Below, one piece after another: positions 49,899 through 59,150 of a stretch of DNA of 64,000 nucleotides. The translations under genes and the position numbers were made by a program. The stretch comes from Acidihalobacter prosperus. GTDB lineage: Bacteria > Pseudomonadota > Gammaproteobacteria > DSM-5130 > Acidihalobacteraceae. Positions within the stretch are counted from its first letter, which is position 1, and each line of letters begins with the position of its first letter. The notes beneath the pieces are model-generated. The model worked only from the letters and a program-made list of their open reading frames with translations. It was not told where the DNA came from and did no database searches. The DNA is taken from assembly GCF_000754095.2 (NCBI RefSeq), contig NZ_JQSG02000001.1:124001-188000 (forward strand). Reading direction: 5' to 3'.

Positions 49899-51713
49899 TC
49901 ATAATTTCGACCAAAGCGCGTCGAATCCGCTTTCCTGTCCGGCGGGGGTTTCGGTATCGATGGTGCCGATCATGAATTGCGCGAAGCTGGTGGCCTGCTG
50001 CAGGCATTCCTGCAGGCGCACGCGGCTTTCATTGGCGCCTTCCGTAATCACGACGTCATCGCCCGGCTGGAAATGCCCGGCCGGCAGGATCAGCGAACCG
50101 GGCTGTCGCAGCGCCTTGACCTCGGGCAGGAGCAGGGCGTCCATCGCGCCGGCGGTGGCATGGCGGCGGGTATGCGCGGCATGGACCGTGATCTGATAAC
50201 TGCGGGCCGCCAGCAGCTGAATGCCGATGATCAGGCCTTCTTCGGGTACGTTGCGCATCCAGCGGATCAGCCCGATACGCCATAAGACGTTACGTCCTTC
50301 GCGATCGCGCAAGCCGATCAGCTCGCCGACCTGTGCGCGGGCCGGGCCGGCTTGCTCCCAGCTGATGCAGTAACCGCCCGGGCTGGCGTTGATCAGTCGC
50401 CATTGCGCCCATTCCTGCGGCGGATTCTGCTCGATGCTGGCGGCCGCGTCGGCGGCGTCCATATCCATCGCTGGCGACGTTGGTGCGGCGCGGTCCCAGA
50501 GCGCGTCGTTGACGACGAGGCGCCAGATGTCGTCGCTGGTGGCGTTAGGGTCGTAGTAATTGGTCGGATCGGCGTTGTGGCTGCGGTGCTGCTCGGGGAT
50601 GGTTTGCAGACGCAGGTCACGCGCCCGGTCGGGCAGGCCAGCTGCGCGCAGCGATTCGCCGTGTGCCATGGTCCTTGCCGGATCGGCCTGGACCGCACGA
50701 TGTATCGAGTCGAGTCCGATGGCGACGTAGATGCGCTCGTCGCGGTCGGCGCGGGCAAAGTCGCGTTTGGCATGCTGGGTCAGCGTCAGCAGCAATCGGC
50801 GGGCCAGATCGGCGGGCAGCGTCCCCGCCGCCTGCATGCCGCCCTGACCCACGGCGGTGCCCTGAAGCTGCGCTCGCAGGTGGGTCAGCAGCTTGTCCGG
50901 CGTGATGCCACGCAGGCTCGCAAGAGCGGGTGTCTCGGGCATCGAGGTATACGCGGGCGGGCGGTCGAGTTCGAGGTTGATCAGGTAGACGCCGCTGCCG
51001 GCGTCGGCGAGCGGGCGGCCGTCGATGCCGACCAGGCCGGCCGTCTTCTCGAAGAAGCCGGCCAGTCGCTCGGCTTCGCCCTGGCGCAGTGTCGTGGGCA
51101 GGCTCAGGGCGAGCAGGGCGGTCTGCAGGTAGGCCTCGGCGATGCTCGATTGGCGGATGTGACGATAGCTGGCGTCCTTGACCACGCTGGCGGTGAGCTG
51201 GTGTTCCTCGGCAAAGGCGTAGAGCAGGTGGATGTCGTGCCACATGCCGGCCGGCTCGGTTTCATACATCTGCGCCGCCTGCAGGTGAATCAGGCTCATG
51301 TGGCGCAGCGCGCGGTGGGTGGCGAGCGCAAGCAGCTTGTTGCTCAGGTTGTCCCCGCGGGCGGCGTCGCGCAGTGCCAGCTTGTAGCCCGTGGACAGCT
51401 CCTTGTGCAGACGCAGCAGCAGACGCAGGATTTTGCGACCGCGCGGCGGCAGCGGGAGCGAGCGGGCGATGAAGTGGCGCGAGAGATGTTGCAGCACGTC
51501 CTGGGCGCTCTCGCGCACCAGTTCCATGTTCTGTATGCGTTGTCCTGCGGGCAGTTGCGCCTGGTTGAGCGTCAGCAGGCCGTTGTAGACCAGCCGGGTC
51601 GTTTCGCCCATGTCGACCAGCGGCAGGGCCTTGAGCCAACGACGCAAGGGTCTTGGCGACAAGGGGATGCCTTCATCGAGAGAAGGCCGGTGCTTGAGCG
51701 AGGGCCACAGCAT
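49899..51713 (-). CDS. FimW-like protein with C-terminal PilZ-type domain
   Basis: Protein of 604 aa. The first 400 residues are helical and match no enzyme family I can name; the C-terminal part (about 430-540) reads like a PilZ-type beta barrel, with VLWRIGLIRWMRN as a possible c-di-GMP-binding arginine region. It lies 77 bases upstream of the FimX-like gene on the same strand. In P. aeruginosa FimW, a c-di-GMP receptor for surface attachment, is encoded next to FimX, so I propose the same here. The link rests on position and general layout. Confidence 0.6.
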   Translation of the reverse strand: MLWPSLKHRPSLDEGIPLSPRPLRRWLKALPLVDMGETTRLVYNGLLTLNQAQLPAGQRIQNMELVRESAQDVLQHLSRHFIARSLPLPPRGRKILRLLLRLHKELSTGYKLALRDAARGDNLSNKLLALATHRALRHMSLIHLQAAQMYETEPAGMWHDIHLLYAFAEEHQLTASVVKDASYRHIRQSSIAEAYLQTALLALSLPTTLRQGEAERLAGFFEKTAGLVGIDGRPLADAGSGVYLINLELDRPPAYTSMPETPALASLRGITPDKLLTHLRAQLQGTAVGQGGMQAAGTLPADLARRLLLTLTQHAKRDFARADRDERIYVAIGLDSIHRAVQADPARTMAHGESLRAAGLPDRARDLRLQTIPEQHRSHNADPTNYYDPNATSDDIWRLVVNDALWDRAAPTSPAMDMDAADAAASIEQNPPQEWAQWRLINASPGGYCISWEQAGPARAQVGELIGLRDREGRNVLWRIGLIRWMRNVPEEGLIIGIQLLAARSYQITVHAAHTRRHATAGAMDALLLPEVKALRQPGSLILPAGHFQPGDDVVITEGANESRVRLQECLQQATSFAQFMIGTIDTETPAGQESGFDALWSKL

Positions 51714-51820
51714 GGGCGTCGGTGTCCGGCTTTGTGTGATTTTTATGAAAATACGTCGTTATGGCTCCATGTTAGCGCTATCGCGAGCCATGTTGAAGCC
51801 TTATCTGATCATGTGCGAGA

Positions 51821-52852
51821 TCAGGCGCGCAGGGGGATCTCGGTCTTGGCGTCATGGCCGGCCTCCTCGCGGACAAGCCGCGGGACGAGATAGCCCGGCA
51901 GGCGTGCGCGCAGGGCGCGTACGATGGCGGTGGCGCGTGCTTCGGGCGTGTCGAAATGGGCCGCGCCCGCCACCGCATCGAGCAGGTGGAGGTAATAGGG
52001 CAGGACACCGCATTCGAACAGGCGTCGGCTCAACGCTTCCAGCGCGTCGGCATCGTCGTTGACGCCACGCAGCAGCACGCTTTGGTTGAGTAGCGTCACG
52101 CCGACTCCGCGCAGGCGATCGAGGGCGGTCGCCACGCTGTCGTCCAGTTCGTTGGCGTGATTGGCGTGTATCACGCAGACGATGCGTAAACGGCTGCGGC
52201 GTAGCCATGTCAGCAGGCCCGCATCCACCCGCTCGGGCAACACTACCGGCAGGCGGGTATGCAGTCGCAGACGGCGAAGCTGCGGCAACGATTCCAGCGC
52301 GGCGACCAGCGCGGCGAGTTTTTCGTCGTCGAGCATCAGCGGATCTCCGCCGCTGAGGATGATTTCGTCGATCTCAGGCTGCGCGCGAAGCGTTTCCAGC
52401 ACGGTGTTCCAGTGTCCGCGCGAGGCGCTCGCCTCGGCATAGGGATAATGCCTGCGAAAACAGTAGCGGCAATGAACCGCACAGGCACCGGTGGTAATCA
52501 GCAAGGCCCGGCCATGATACTTGTGCAGCAGGCCGGGGCCGGCGAGCGCTGGTCCGTCGCCGACAGGATCGGTGACGAAGCCCGGCACGCTGGCCGCTTC
52601 TTTTGCCAGTGGCAGTACCTGGCGCAGCAGAGGGTCGCTGGCGTCCGCACGGCGCATTCGGGCGGCGTATCCCCGCGGCACCAGCAACGGGAAGGCGCGC
52701 AGCGGCGCCTCTGCGCCGGCAATCAGTTCGTGGGGCAGGTCGAGTAGGTCGAGCAGTTCGCGCGGATCGCGAATCGCGGATCGCATCGCGGCCCGCCAGG
52801 CCGGGTCGTCGTCGCGGGAGTTCTGTATTGCCTGTGGCGTAAGCGGTATCAT
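51821..52852 (-). CDS. epmB: EF-P beta-lysylation protein EpmB (lysine 2,3-aminomutase-like)
   Basis: Radical SAM enzyme (343 aa) that converts alpha-lysine to beta-lysine for attachment to elongation factor P. The cluster motif is [15 protein letters not shown], followed by [11 protein letters not shown] and the lysine-aminomutase-type PLP region near the end. It is divergent from efp across 59 bases, and epmA follows efp; the three together give a complete beta-lysylation set except for the hydroxylase EpmC. Confidence 0.96.
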   Translation of the reverse strand: MIPLTPQAIQNSRDDDPAWRAAMRSAIRDPRELLDLLDLPHELIAGAEAPLRAFPLLVPRGYAARMRRADASDPLLRQVLPLAKEAASVPGFVTDPVGDGPALAGPGLLHKYHGRALLITTGACAVHCRYCFRRHYPYAEASASRGHWNTVLETLRAQPEIDEIILSGGDPLMLDDEKLAALVAALESLPQLRRLRLHTRLPVVLPERVDAGLLTWLRRSRLRIVCVIHANHANELDDSVATALDRLRGVGVTLLNQSVLLRGVNDDADALEALSRRLFECGVLPYYLHLLDAVAGAAHFDTPEARATAIVRALRARLPGYLVPRLVREEAGHDAKTEIPLRA

Positions 52853-52911
52853 ATGCGGCTTTATCTTACTTCAATTGCCTCGGCGCGCGGCGCGTATACC
52901 GAGAGGGGACT

Positions 52912-53481
52912 ATGGCGACATACAGCACAAATGAGTTTCGTGGCGGCTTGAAGATCATGCTGGACAACGATCCCTATGCGATCGTTGAAAACGAGTTCGT
53001 CAAGCCCGGCAAGGGACAGGCCTTCAATCGGGTGCGCATCCGCAATCTCAAGACGGGACGCGTGATCGACAAGACCTTCAAGTCCGGCGAAACGGTGGAA
53101 GCCGCCGACGTGGTCGACGTCAGCATGCAGTATCTCTACTCGGACGGCGAGTTCTGGCACTTCATGGTGCCCGACACCTTCGAGCAGTATGCCGCTGGCG
53201 AGGCGGCCGTGGTCGATGCCAAGAATTGGCTCAAGGACCAGGACGTCTGCGTGGTGACGCTGTGGAACAACCAGCCGCTGAGCGTGACGCCGCCGAATTT
53301 CGTCGAGTTGACCATCGTGGAAACCGACCCCGGCGTGCGCGGCGATACCGCCACCGGCGGCACCAAGCCCGCCAAGCTGGAGACAGGGGCCGTGGTCAAG
53401 GTGCCGCTGTTCATCGAGCAGGGCGAGGTGCTGCGCATCGACACGCGCACCGGCGAGTACGTCTCGCGCGTCAGCAAGTAA
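52912..53481 (+). CDS. efp: Elongation factor P
   Basis: Translation factor (189 aa) that relieves ribosome stalling at polyproline stretches. K34 in KPGKGQAF is the site of beta-lysylation by EpmA/EpmB, both encoded next to it. Three OB-like domains are intact, and the C-terminus [17 protein letters not shown] is typical. Confidence 0.98.
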   Translation: MATYSTNEFRGGLKIMLDNDPYAIVENEFVKPGKGQAFNRVRIRNLKTGRVIDKTFKSGETVEAADVVDVSMQYLYSDGEFWHFMVPDTFEQYAAGEAAVVDAKNWLKDQDVCVVTLWNNQPLSVTPPNFVELTIVETDPGVRGDTATGGTKPAKLETGAVVKVPLFIEQGEVLRIDTRTGEYVSRVSK

Positions 53482-53488
53482 TCCGGCG

Positions 53489-54451
53489 TTGAGCGACTGG
53501 GAGCCTTCCGCGGAACGGGAGGCGCTGGTTCAGCGGGCCCGTCTGCTGGCCGCCGTGCGTGCGTATTTTGCCGCCCACGGCGCGCTGGAGGTGGAAACGC
53601 CGGTCCTGTCGGCGGCGGCGACCACCGACCCGATGATCGAAAGCTTCGCGGTGTCGGACGGCGGCGCGGCGCGCTATCTGCAGACATCCCCCGAATTTCC
53701 CATGAAGCGGTTGCTGGCGGCCGGCAGCGGCGATATCTACCAGATCTGCCGGGTTTTCCGTGCCGGCGAGCAGGGGCGTTACCACAATCCCGAGTTCACC
53801 CTGCTGGAGTGGTACCGGCTGGGCTGGGACGATACGCGGCTCGCCGACGAGGTGGCGGCGCTGATCGGCGTCGTGGCCGATGCCTTGGGTGTGGCAAGCT
53901 CATTCGAGGTGGCGCGTCTGACGTACGCACAAGCCTTCGATGCCTGCCTCGGACTCGATCCGCACCGGGCGTCGACCGCCGATCTGGCCGCGACGGCCGC
54001 CGCGGCCGGCGTGCGACCCGACGTACCGCTGCCGCGTGACGCTTGGCTCGATCTGTTGGTGGGGGCCGTGGTCGCACCGGCCTTTCCAGAGACGCGGCTG
54101 ACGGTGCTGACCGACTACCCGGCCAGCCAGGCCGCCCTGGCACGCGTGCACGCGGGCGATCCGCCGGTGGCGGCGCGCTTCGAGGTTTTTGCCGGCGCTC
54201 TCGAGCTGGCCAACGGCTTCCACGAACTCACGGATGCCGCCGAGCAGGCGCGGCGTTTCGATGCGGATGTGCAGGCGCGTGCTGGCGCCGGCGCCCCGGT
54301 GCGCCCGCCGGACCGGCGGCTGATCGCCGCGTTGGCCGCCGGCCTGCCGGATTGCGCAGGTGTCGCGCTCGGCCTGGATCGTCTGTTGATGTGGCTGAGC
54401 GGGCGCGAACGCCTGGCCGATGTGATCGCCTTCGACTGGTCGCGGGCCTGA
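53489..54451 (+). CDS. epmA: EF-P lysine ligase EpmA (GenX/PoxA)
   Basis: Class II lysyl-tRNA synthetase paralogue (320 aa) without the anticodon-binding domain, which attaches beta-lysine to EF-P. Class II motifs are visible: TSPEFPMKRLLAAG, QICRVFRAGEQGRYHNPEFTLLEWYR, and GVALGLDRLLMW. The start is TTG 53489, seven bases after efp. The efp-epmA order with epmB opposite is a compact modification cluster. Confidence 0.96.
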   Translation: MSDWEPSAEREALVQRARLLAAVRAYFAAHGALEVETPVLSAAATTDPMIESFAVSDGGAARYLQTSPEFPMKRLLAAGSGDIYQICRVFRAGEQGRYHNPEFTLLEWYRLGWDDTRLADEVAALIGVVADALGVASSFEVARLTYAQAFDACLGLDPHRASTADLAATAAAAGVRPDVPLPRDAWLDLLVGAVVAPAFPETRLTVLTDYPASQAALARVHAGDPPVAARFEVFAGALELANGFHELTDAAEQARRFDADVQARAGAGAPVRPPDRRLIAALAAGLPDCAGVALGLDRLLMWLSGRERLADVIAFDWSRA

Positions 54452-54459
54452 GCGCGGAT

Positions 54460-55317
54460 TTACGTGCGCCGCGCGATCATGCGTCCCATGCGCACGGTCT
54501 GACCACTGGCAAGATTGTCCGACCACGCCACGCCATCGGCGCCGAAAAGCAGAATCACCGTGGAACCCATGTTGAAACGCCCGAGTTCCTCCCCTCGGCG
54601 CAGGCGCACGGCCGTCTCGCCCTCGACCGGATAGCTCAGCTCGCAGACATGGCGTCCTGCCGGTGGCGTGACCAGTCCTGCCCACACGGTTTCGATTGCG
54701 GCGACGTTAATGGCGCCGACCATGACCACGGCCATCGGGCCGGCCGGGGTGTCGAAATGCGCGACCACGCGTTCGTTGCGCGCGAATAGCCTTGGAATGG
54801 TGGCCACGGTGTGCGGCGCCACGCTGAAAAGACGTCCGGGGATGTAGGTCATGTGACGCAGGGTGCCGTCGATCGGCATGTGAATCCGGTGGTAGTCGCG
54901 CGGGGAAAGATAGAGCGTGGCGAAACGGCCGCCGCGGTAGTCATCCGCATGCGCTTCGCCGGCGAGCAGTTCGACCAGGCTGTAATCCCTGCCCTTGGCC
55001 TGGAAGATGCGTTCCGCGTCGATCGCGCCTGCCGCGCTGACGGTGCCGTCAACCGGCGAGACCACGGCTTCCGGTGCCGTATCGATGGGGCGCGCATCCG
55101 CCCGTAGGGCGCGCGTAAAAAAGGCGTTGAAACTCGGATATTCGCGCGGGCGGGGGTACTCGGCTTCAGCGAGATCCACGCTGTAAGCGCGTACGAACCA
55201 GCGGATGACCGGCGCCGCGAGCGGCGAGCGAATGCGGGTCAGCGCGTAGATCACGCGAGACAGGGCGTGGTGGGGCAGCAGGTAGAGCGGCCAGGATTTG
55301 AGGTAATTGATCAGCAT
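54460..55317 (-). CDS. psd: Phosphatidylserine decarboxylase proenzyme
   Basis: Membrane enzyme (285 aa) making phosphatidylethanolamine. D90 and H146 are in the SPVDGTV and YHRIHMP motifs. The self-cleavage site reads MGST (249-253 region, S252) instead of the common LGST; the leucine to methionine change leaves the GST core intact. ATG 55317 is chosen because MLINYLKSWPLYLLPHHALSR is the family N-terminus; ATG 55392 upstream lacks support. Confidence 0.94.
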   Translation of the reverse strand: MLINYLKSWPLYLLPHHALSRVIYALTRIRSPLAAPVIRWFVRAYSVDLAEAEYPRPREYPSFNAFFTRALRADARPIDTAPEAVVSPVDGTVSAAGAIDAERIFQAKGRDYSLVELLAGEAHADDYRGGRFATLYLSPRDYHRIHMPIDGTLRHMTYIPGRLFSVAPHTVATIPRLFARNERVVAHFDTPAGPMAVVMVGAINVAAIETVWAGLVTPPAGRHVCELSYPVEGETAVRLRRGEELGRFNMGSTVILLFGADGVAWSDNLASGQTVRMGRMIARRT

Positions 55318-55453
55318 CTCGTCGGGTATCCAGCCAGGCAGCGCGGCGTTGGTCTGCGTACGTCCCTGTTGCCGGTGCCCATGGATGGGCATGCCCGGCG
55401 AGGGCGCGTATTATCGCTGATTTTTGCCGCCAAGGGCGCGGCGGGAGGCATCG

Positions 55454-56371
55454 GTGAAAATATCGGAGGCGGACATGCGCGACTTGCGGACGCTGCGCGA
55501 CCTGATGCGCTGGTCGGCGAGCCGTTTTGCCGAGGCGGGCATCAGCTGCGGACACGGGATGTCGAACGAGCTGGACGAGGCCGTGTATCTAGTGCTGCAT
55601 GCGCTGCATTTGCCACCGGACCTGGATGCCGCCTGGTTCGACGCGCGACTGACCGACGACGAACGCCGCGCTGCACTCGAACTGCTGGCGCGACGTGTCG
55701 ATGAGCGTCGGCCCGCGGCCTATCTGACGCACGAGGCTTGGTTCTGCGGCCTGTCGTTCTATGTGGACGAGCGCGTGCTGATTCCGCGCTCGCCGATCGC
55801 CGAGCTGATCGAGTCGGGCTTCGATCCGTGGATCGGCGGGGAGCGGGTGCATCGGGTGCTGGACGTCGGCACCGGCAGCGGCTGCATCGGCATCGCCTGC
55901 GCCTATGCCTTCCCGGACGCGGAGATCGATCTGGTGGACGTCTCGTCCGCCGCGCTTGAGGTCGCTGCGATCAATATCGACCGTCACGATCTGCATGGGC
56001 GCGTGCACACGGTGCTGTCGGACGGGCTGTCCGAGCTCGGGGATTCGCGATACGACATCATCGTGAGCAATCCGCCCTACGTCGACGCCGAGGATATGGC
56101 GGCCTTGACGCCCGAGTTCCGCCACGAGCCGGTGCTCGGCCTGGCGGCGGGCGAAGACGGGCTCGACGTGGTCATGCCGATGTTGTCCGCCGCGGCTGCA
56201 CATCTCAATCCGGGCGGCATTCTGGTGGTCGAGGTGGGCAACAGCGCGGCGGCCCTGGCCCGTCGCCTGCCGGGCTGGCCGTTGACCTGGCTTGAGTTCG
56301 AACGCGGCGGCGGCGGCGTGTTCCTGCTGACCCGCGAGCAGATCGAAGCGTCCGCTGGCCCGGCGGCCTGA
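55454..56371 (+). CDS. prmB: 50S ribosomal protein L3 glutamine methyltransferase PrmB
   Basis: SAM-dependent N5-glutamine methyltransferase (305 aa). SAM motif I is [13 protein letters not shown] and the substrate motif is SNPPYVD. Length and [28 protein letters not shown] favour PrmB over PrmC. GTG 55454 behind GGGAGG is chosen over an upstream TTG. Its last codons and stop lie inside a large palindrome. Confidence 0.94.
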   Translation: MKISEADMRDLRTLRDLMRWSASRFAEAGISCGHGMSNELDEAVYLVLHALHLPPDLDAAWFDARLTDDERRAALELLARRVDERRPAAYLTHEAWFCGLSFYVDERVLIPRSPIAELIESGFDPWIGGERVHRVLDVGTGSGCIGIACAYAFPDAEIDLVDVSSAALEVAAINIDRHDLHGRVHTVLSDGLSELGDSRYDIIVSNPPYVDAEDMAALTPEFRHEPVLGLAAGEDGLDVVMPMLSAAAAHLNPGGILVVEVGNSAAALARRLPGWPLTWLEFERGGGGVFLLTREQIEASAGPAA

Positions 56372-56390
56372 GCGGCCGGGCCAGCGGACG
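56349..56390. terminator. 16-bp perfect palindrome over the prmB stop codon
   Basis: Perfect 16-base arms (CGTCCGCTGGCCCGGC and its complement) with a ten-base loop. The prmB stop TGA (56369-56371) is in the loop. The parvulin gene ends seven bases later on the other strand. No T-run follows on either side, so it is a two-way stop or RNA end-protection structure and not a classical terminator. Confidence 0.6.
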
Positions 56391-56397
56391 CCTGTTC

Positions 56398-57333
56398 TCA
56401 GGAGGTCGGGGTTTCGCCCTTGGTTTCCTTGATCGCCGGCGGGTTCAGCGGAGGCAGCTTGGGGATGCCCGTGGCCGCAGCCGGAATCTGGTCCGCGTGG
56501 GTGGCGATCTTGGCCTTCGCGCGCAGGTCGGTGACGTATTTCTGAATCGCCTGCTGGGTCAGCAGGGCCTCGATCCTGGGCTTGACGCTTTCGAACGAAG
56601 GCGGATTGAGCTTGCGCGTATCCTGCAGCAGGATGACGTGCCAGCCGAAGCGCGTATGCACCGGCGTCTTGGTGTACTCGCCCTTCTTGAGCTTTTCCAC
56701 GGCGGCGGTGAAGGGCGGCACCATGGTATCCGCGGTGAACCAGCCGAGTTCGCCGCCCTGCGGCGCCGAGGGGGCGATGGAATCCTTCTTGGCGAGTGCC
56801 GCGAAGTTGGCCCCCTTGTTCAGCTGCTCGATGATTTTCTCCGCCTCGGCCTTGGTCTTGACCAGGATGTGGCTGGCCTTGTATTCGGTGCCGCCGGATT
56901 TGGCGACGACCTGGTCGTAGGTCTTCTTGAGTTCGGCATCGCTGTAATTCGGATGGCCGAATTTCTTGCGCAGCAGGGCCTGGATCAGGATGTTGGCGGT
57001 ACTCTCGTTGATCTTGGCCTCAATCTTGGGGTCCTTGCCGACGCCTTCCTTGACCGCAGCCTGTTTGAGCAGCTGCATGTCGACCAGCTCTTCGAGCAGT
57101 GCCTTGCGGCTGAGCTTGACGTTGGGCATCTGCTGGGCGCGACCGTCCTTGTAGTTCTCGTATTCGACCAGCGTGATCGGCTTGCCGTTGACCGTGGCGA
57201 CAATATTCGCCTGTGGCGTCGATGTCTGCTGTGAGGTCGAGCTGCTGTCGGTGGTGGATTTGGATTGGCAGCCGGACAGCAGGGCTGCGGTAATGGCGAG
57301 GCTGGCGCCGAGCCAGGCAAATCTGGAGGTCAT
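56398..57333 (-). CDS. Parvulin-type peptidyl-prolyl isomerase lipoprotein
   Basis: Exported protein of 311 aa with a lipoprotein signal (LLSGC, cysteine at about 22), a serine/threonine-rich linker, a SurA-like N-terminal part (about 42-150) and a parvulin domain (about 150-240: YKASHILVKTKAEAEKII, GGELGWFTADTMVPPFTAA, HTRFGWHVILLQD). It would assist folding in the periplasm, anchored in the outer or inner membrane. The family resembles PrsA and the EpsD-linked isomerases; precise clients are unknown. Confidence 0.88.
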   Translation of the reverse strand: MTSRFAWLGASLAITAALLSGCQSKSTTDSSSTSQQTSTPQANIVATVNGKPITLVEYENYKDGRAQQMPNVKLSRKALLEELVDMQLLKQAAVKEGVGKDPKIEAKINESTANILIQALLRKKFGHPNYSDAELKKTYDQVVAKSGGTEYKASHILVKTKAEAEKIIEQLNKGANFAALAKKDSIAPSAPQGGELGWFTADTMVPPFTAAVEKLKKGEYTKTPVHTRFGWHVILLQDTRKLNPPSFESVKPRIEALLTQQAIQKYVTDLRAKAKIATHADQIPAAATGIPKLPPLNPPAIKETKGETPTS

Positions 57334-57420
57334 GGCGATTTTCCGGATCGTGGGGTGGATGAAGGCAGTGTGCGACGTGCCGCGACGACGGGAGGAGGGC
57401 GCTTGCCGGCCCGGTCGCGG

Positions 57421-57720
57421 TCAGGGAAATGTCTGGCGGAAGGGGCGGACGTCGACGCCCGCATAGACGCCGGCGGCCACATAAGGGTCCGCATCCGCCC
57501 AGGCCCGCGCGTCGTTCAGCGTGTCGAATTCGGCAATGATCGCGCTGCCGCTGAAGCCGGCCGGGCCGGGATCCTCGTTGTCGACGGCAGGCATGGGGCC
57601 GGCCAGCACCAGACGTCCGTCGTCCAGCAGGGCCTGCAGCCTGGCTACGTGCGCCGGGCGGGCGCTGAGCCGTTTCTGCAAGCTGTCCGGGTGGTCCTGC
57701 GCGATGATGATGTAGAGCAT
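57421..57720 (-). CDS. yciI: YciI family protein
   Basis: Small dimeric alpha/beta protein (99 aa) of the YCII family, with the start [28 protein letters not shown] and the conserved His-Asp pair region. E. coli YciI has weak hydrolase-like features but no firm function. It directly follows yciB (stop and start adjoining), as in many gammaproteobacteria where yciA/yciB/yciI are linked. Confidence 0.9.
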   Translation of the reverse strand: MLYIIIAQDHPDSLQKRLSARPAHVARLQALLDDGRLVLAGPMPAVDNEDPGPAGFSGSAIIAEFDTLNDARAWADADPYVAAGVYAGVDVRPFRQTFP

Positions 57721-58347
57721 TCAGATTTCCTCGTCTGCCGGGGTGTCCTGCATAAAGCGGGCGAGATAAAACGCCTGGGCGATGATGAACAGGATGCTCA
57801 GCCCGAGCATGCCGAACATCTTGAAGTCGACCCAGGTCTCCTGGCTGAAGCGGTAGGCCACCCAGATGTTGAGGGCGCCGGAGATCAGGAAGAACACGAT
57901 CCAGCCCAGGTTGAGGCGGCGCCAGATGGCGGCGGGCACGGTGATCGCGTGGGACATCATGCGTTCGACCAGGGTGCGCCGACCGATCAGGTGACTGGCC
58001 AGGAACGCGGCGGCGAACAGCCAGTTGAGGATGGTCGGCTTCCACTTGATGAACAGAGGGTCGTGAAAGGCCAGCGTGGCGCCTCCGAACACGGTGATCA
58101 GCGCCAGCGAGACGAGATGCATGGTCTCGAACCGGCGGTGGCGCAGCCAGTACAGCCCGACCTGCAGGAACGAGGCGGCGATGGCCACCGCCGTGGCCAG
58201 GAAGATGGCGTCGGCATGGTCGCCCGCCTTGAGCGTCAGCGGCAGCAGCGGGTTCAGCGCATGGATGATCTCCGGCGGGATCGACCCATAGAATTTGTAG
58301 ACCAGGAAAAACAGAAGAACCGGGAAAAAATCGAAAAGCAGCTTCAT
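57721..58347 (-). CDS. yciB: Septation protein A / inner membrane-spanning protein YciB
   Basis: Integral membrane protein (208 aa) with five to six hydrophobic segments and the family start MKLLFDFFPVLLFF. YciB interacts with division and elongation proteins and affects envelope integrity; older annotation calls it intracellular septation protein A. First gene of the yciB-yciI unit. Confidence 0.93.
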   Translation of the reverse strand: MKLLFDFFPVLLFFLVYKFYGSIPPEIIHALNPLLPLTLKAGDHADAIFLATAVAIAASFLQVGLYWLRHRRFETMHLVSLALITVFGGATLAFHDPLFIKWKPTILNWLFAAAFLASHLIGRRTLVERMMSHAITVPAAIWRRLNLGWIVFFLISGALNIWVAYRFSQETWVDFKMFGMLGLSILFIIAQAFYLARFMQDTPADEEI

Positions 58348-58456
58348 GTTAGGGCCCGGTGTTGGCTCATCCGGCGATGATAGCAGATCGCTTGCGGCGG
58401 GTGCGCGGCGCCGCCTTCGGCGCTACCATGGTCACTTCCGTCAGTCGAAGTCCATC

Positions 58457-59083
58457 ATGAGCCAGTATTTCGAGATACACCCGGACAACCCGCAGCCGCG
58501 TCTGCTACGTCAGGCGGTCGATATCCTCTCGGGCGGCGGCGTGATCGTCTATCCAACCGATTCGTGCTATGCATTGGGCTGCGTGATCGGCGACAAGTCG
58601 GCTCAGGAGCGTATCCGCCGTATCCGTCGCCTCGACGACAGCCATCACTTCACCCTGGTCTGCCGGGATCTGTCGGAAATTTCCACCTACGCCAAGGTGG
58701 ACGACCGCGCGTATCGGCTGATGAAGGCGTTGACGCCGGGCGCCTACACCTTTCTCCTGCCCGCGACGCGTGAGGTGCCGCGGCGGTTGCAGAACCCCAA
58801 ACGCAAGGCCATCGGCCTGCGCGTGCCAGACAATACGGTGACTCAGGCATTGCTGGACGCGCTGGGTGGTCCATTGATGAGTACGACCCTGTGGCTGCCC
58901 GGCGACACGCTCCCTCACACGGTGGGCTACGAGATACGCGAACGCCTCGAGCACGAGGTCGATCTCGTGATCGATAGCGGCACCTGCGGCGTGGAGCCGA
59001 CCACGGTGATCGACCTGTACGAAAATCCTCCTCGGGTGCTGCGCGAGGGCAAGGGCGAGATCGGGCATCTGCTCGAAGACTGA
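58457..59083 (+). CDS. yciO: YciO/Sua5/YrdC family threonylcarbamoyl-AMP synthase-like protein
   Basis: Protein of 208 aa with the YrdC fold: GGGVIVYPTDSCYALGC near 25, KRKAIGLRVPDN, and a late STTLWLPGD. The start MSQYFEIHPDNPQPRLL is that of YciO, a paralogue of TsaC whose role in tRNA t6A formation is not established. ATG 58457 is chosen for this match. It is divergent from yciB. Confidence 0.9.
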   Translation: MSQYFEIHPDNPQPRLLRQAVDILSGGGVIVYPTDSCYALGCVIGDKSAQERIRRIRRLDDSHHFTLVCRDLSEISTYAKVDDRAYRLMKALTPGAYTFLLPATREVPRRLQNPKRKAIGLRVPDNTVTQALLDALGGPLMSTTLWLPGDTLPHTVGYEIRERLEHEVDLVIDSGTCGVEPTTVIDLYENPPRVLREGKGEIGHLLED

Positions 59084-59135
59084 TATCGGCGCCTCATGCG
59101 GGGCAAGTTTTCCCCGTAAGCGCGGGGGGATCGCG

Positions 59136-59141
59136 TATAAT
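59136..59141 (+). promoter_or_regulatory. -10 element of a probable leaderless promoter
   Basis: Perfect TATAAT nine bases before ATG 59151, with no ribosome site between. Transcription would start at about 59148, giving a leaderless or nearly leaderless mRNA. The -35 is weak. Confidence 0.5.
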
Positions 59142-59150
59142 TCGGCGCTT

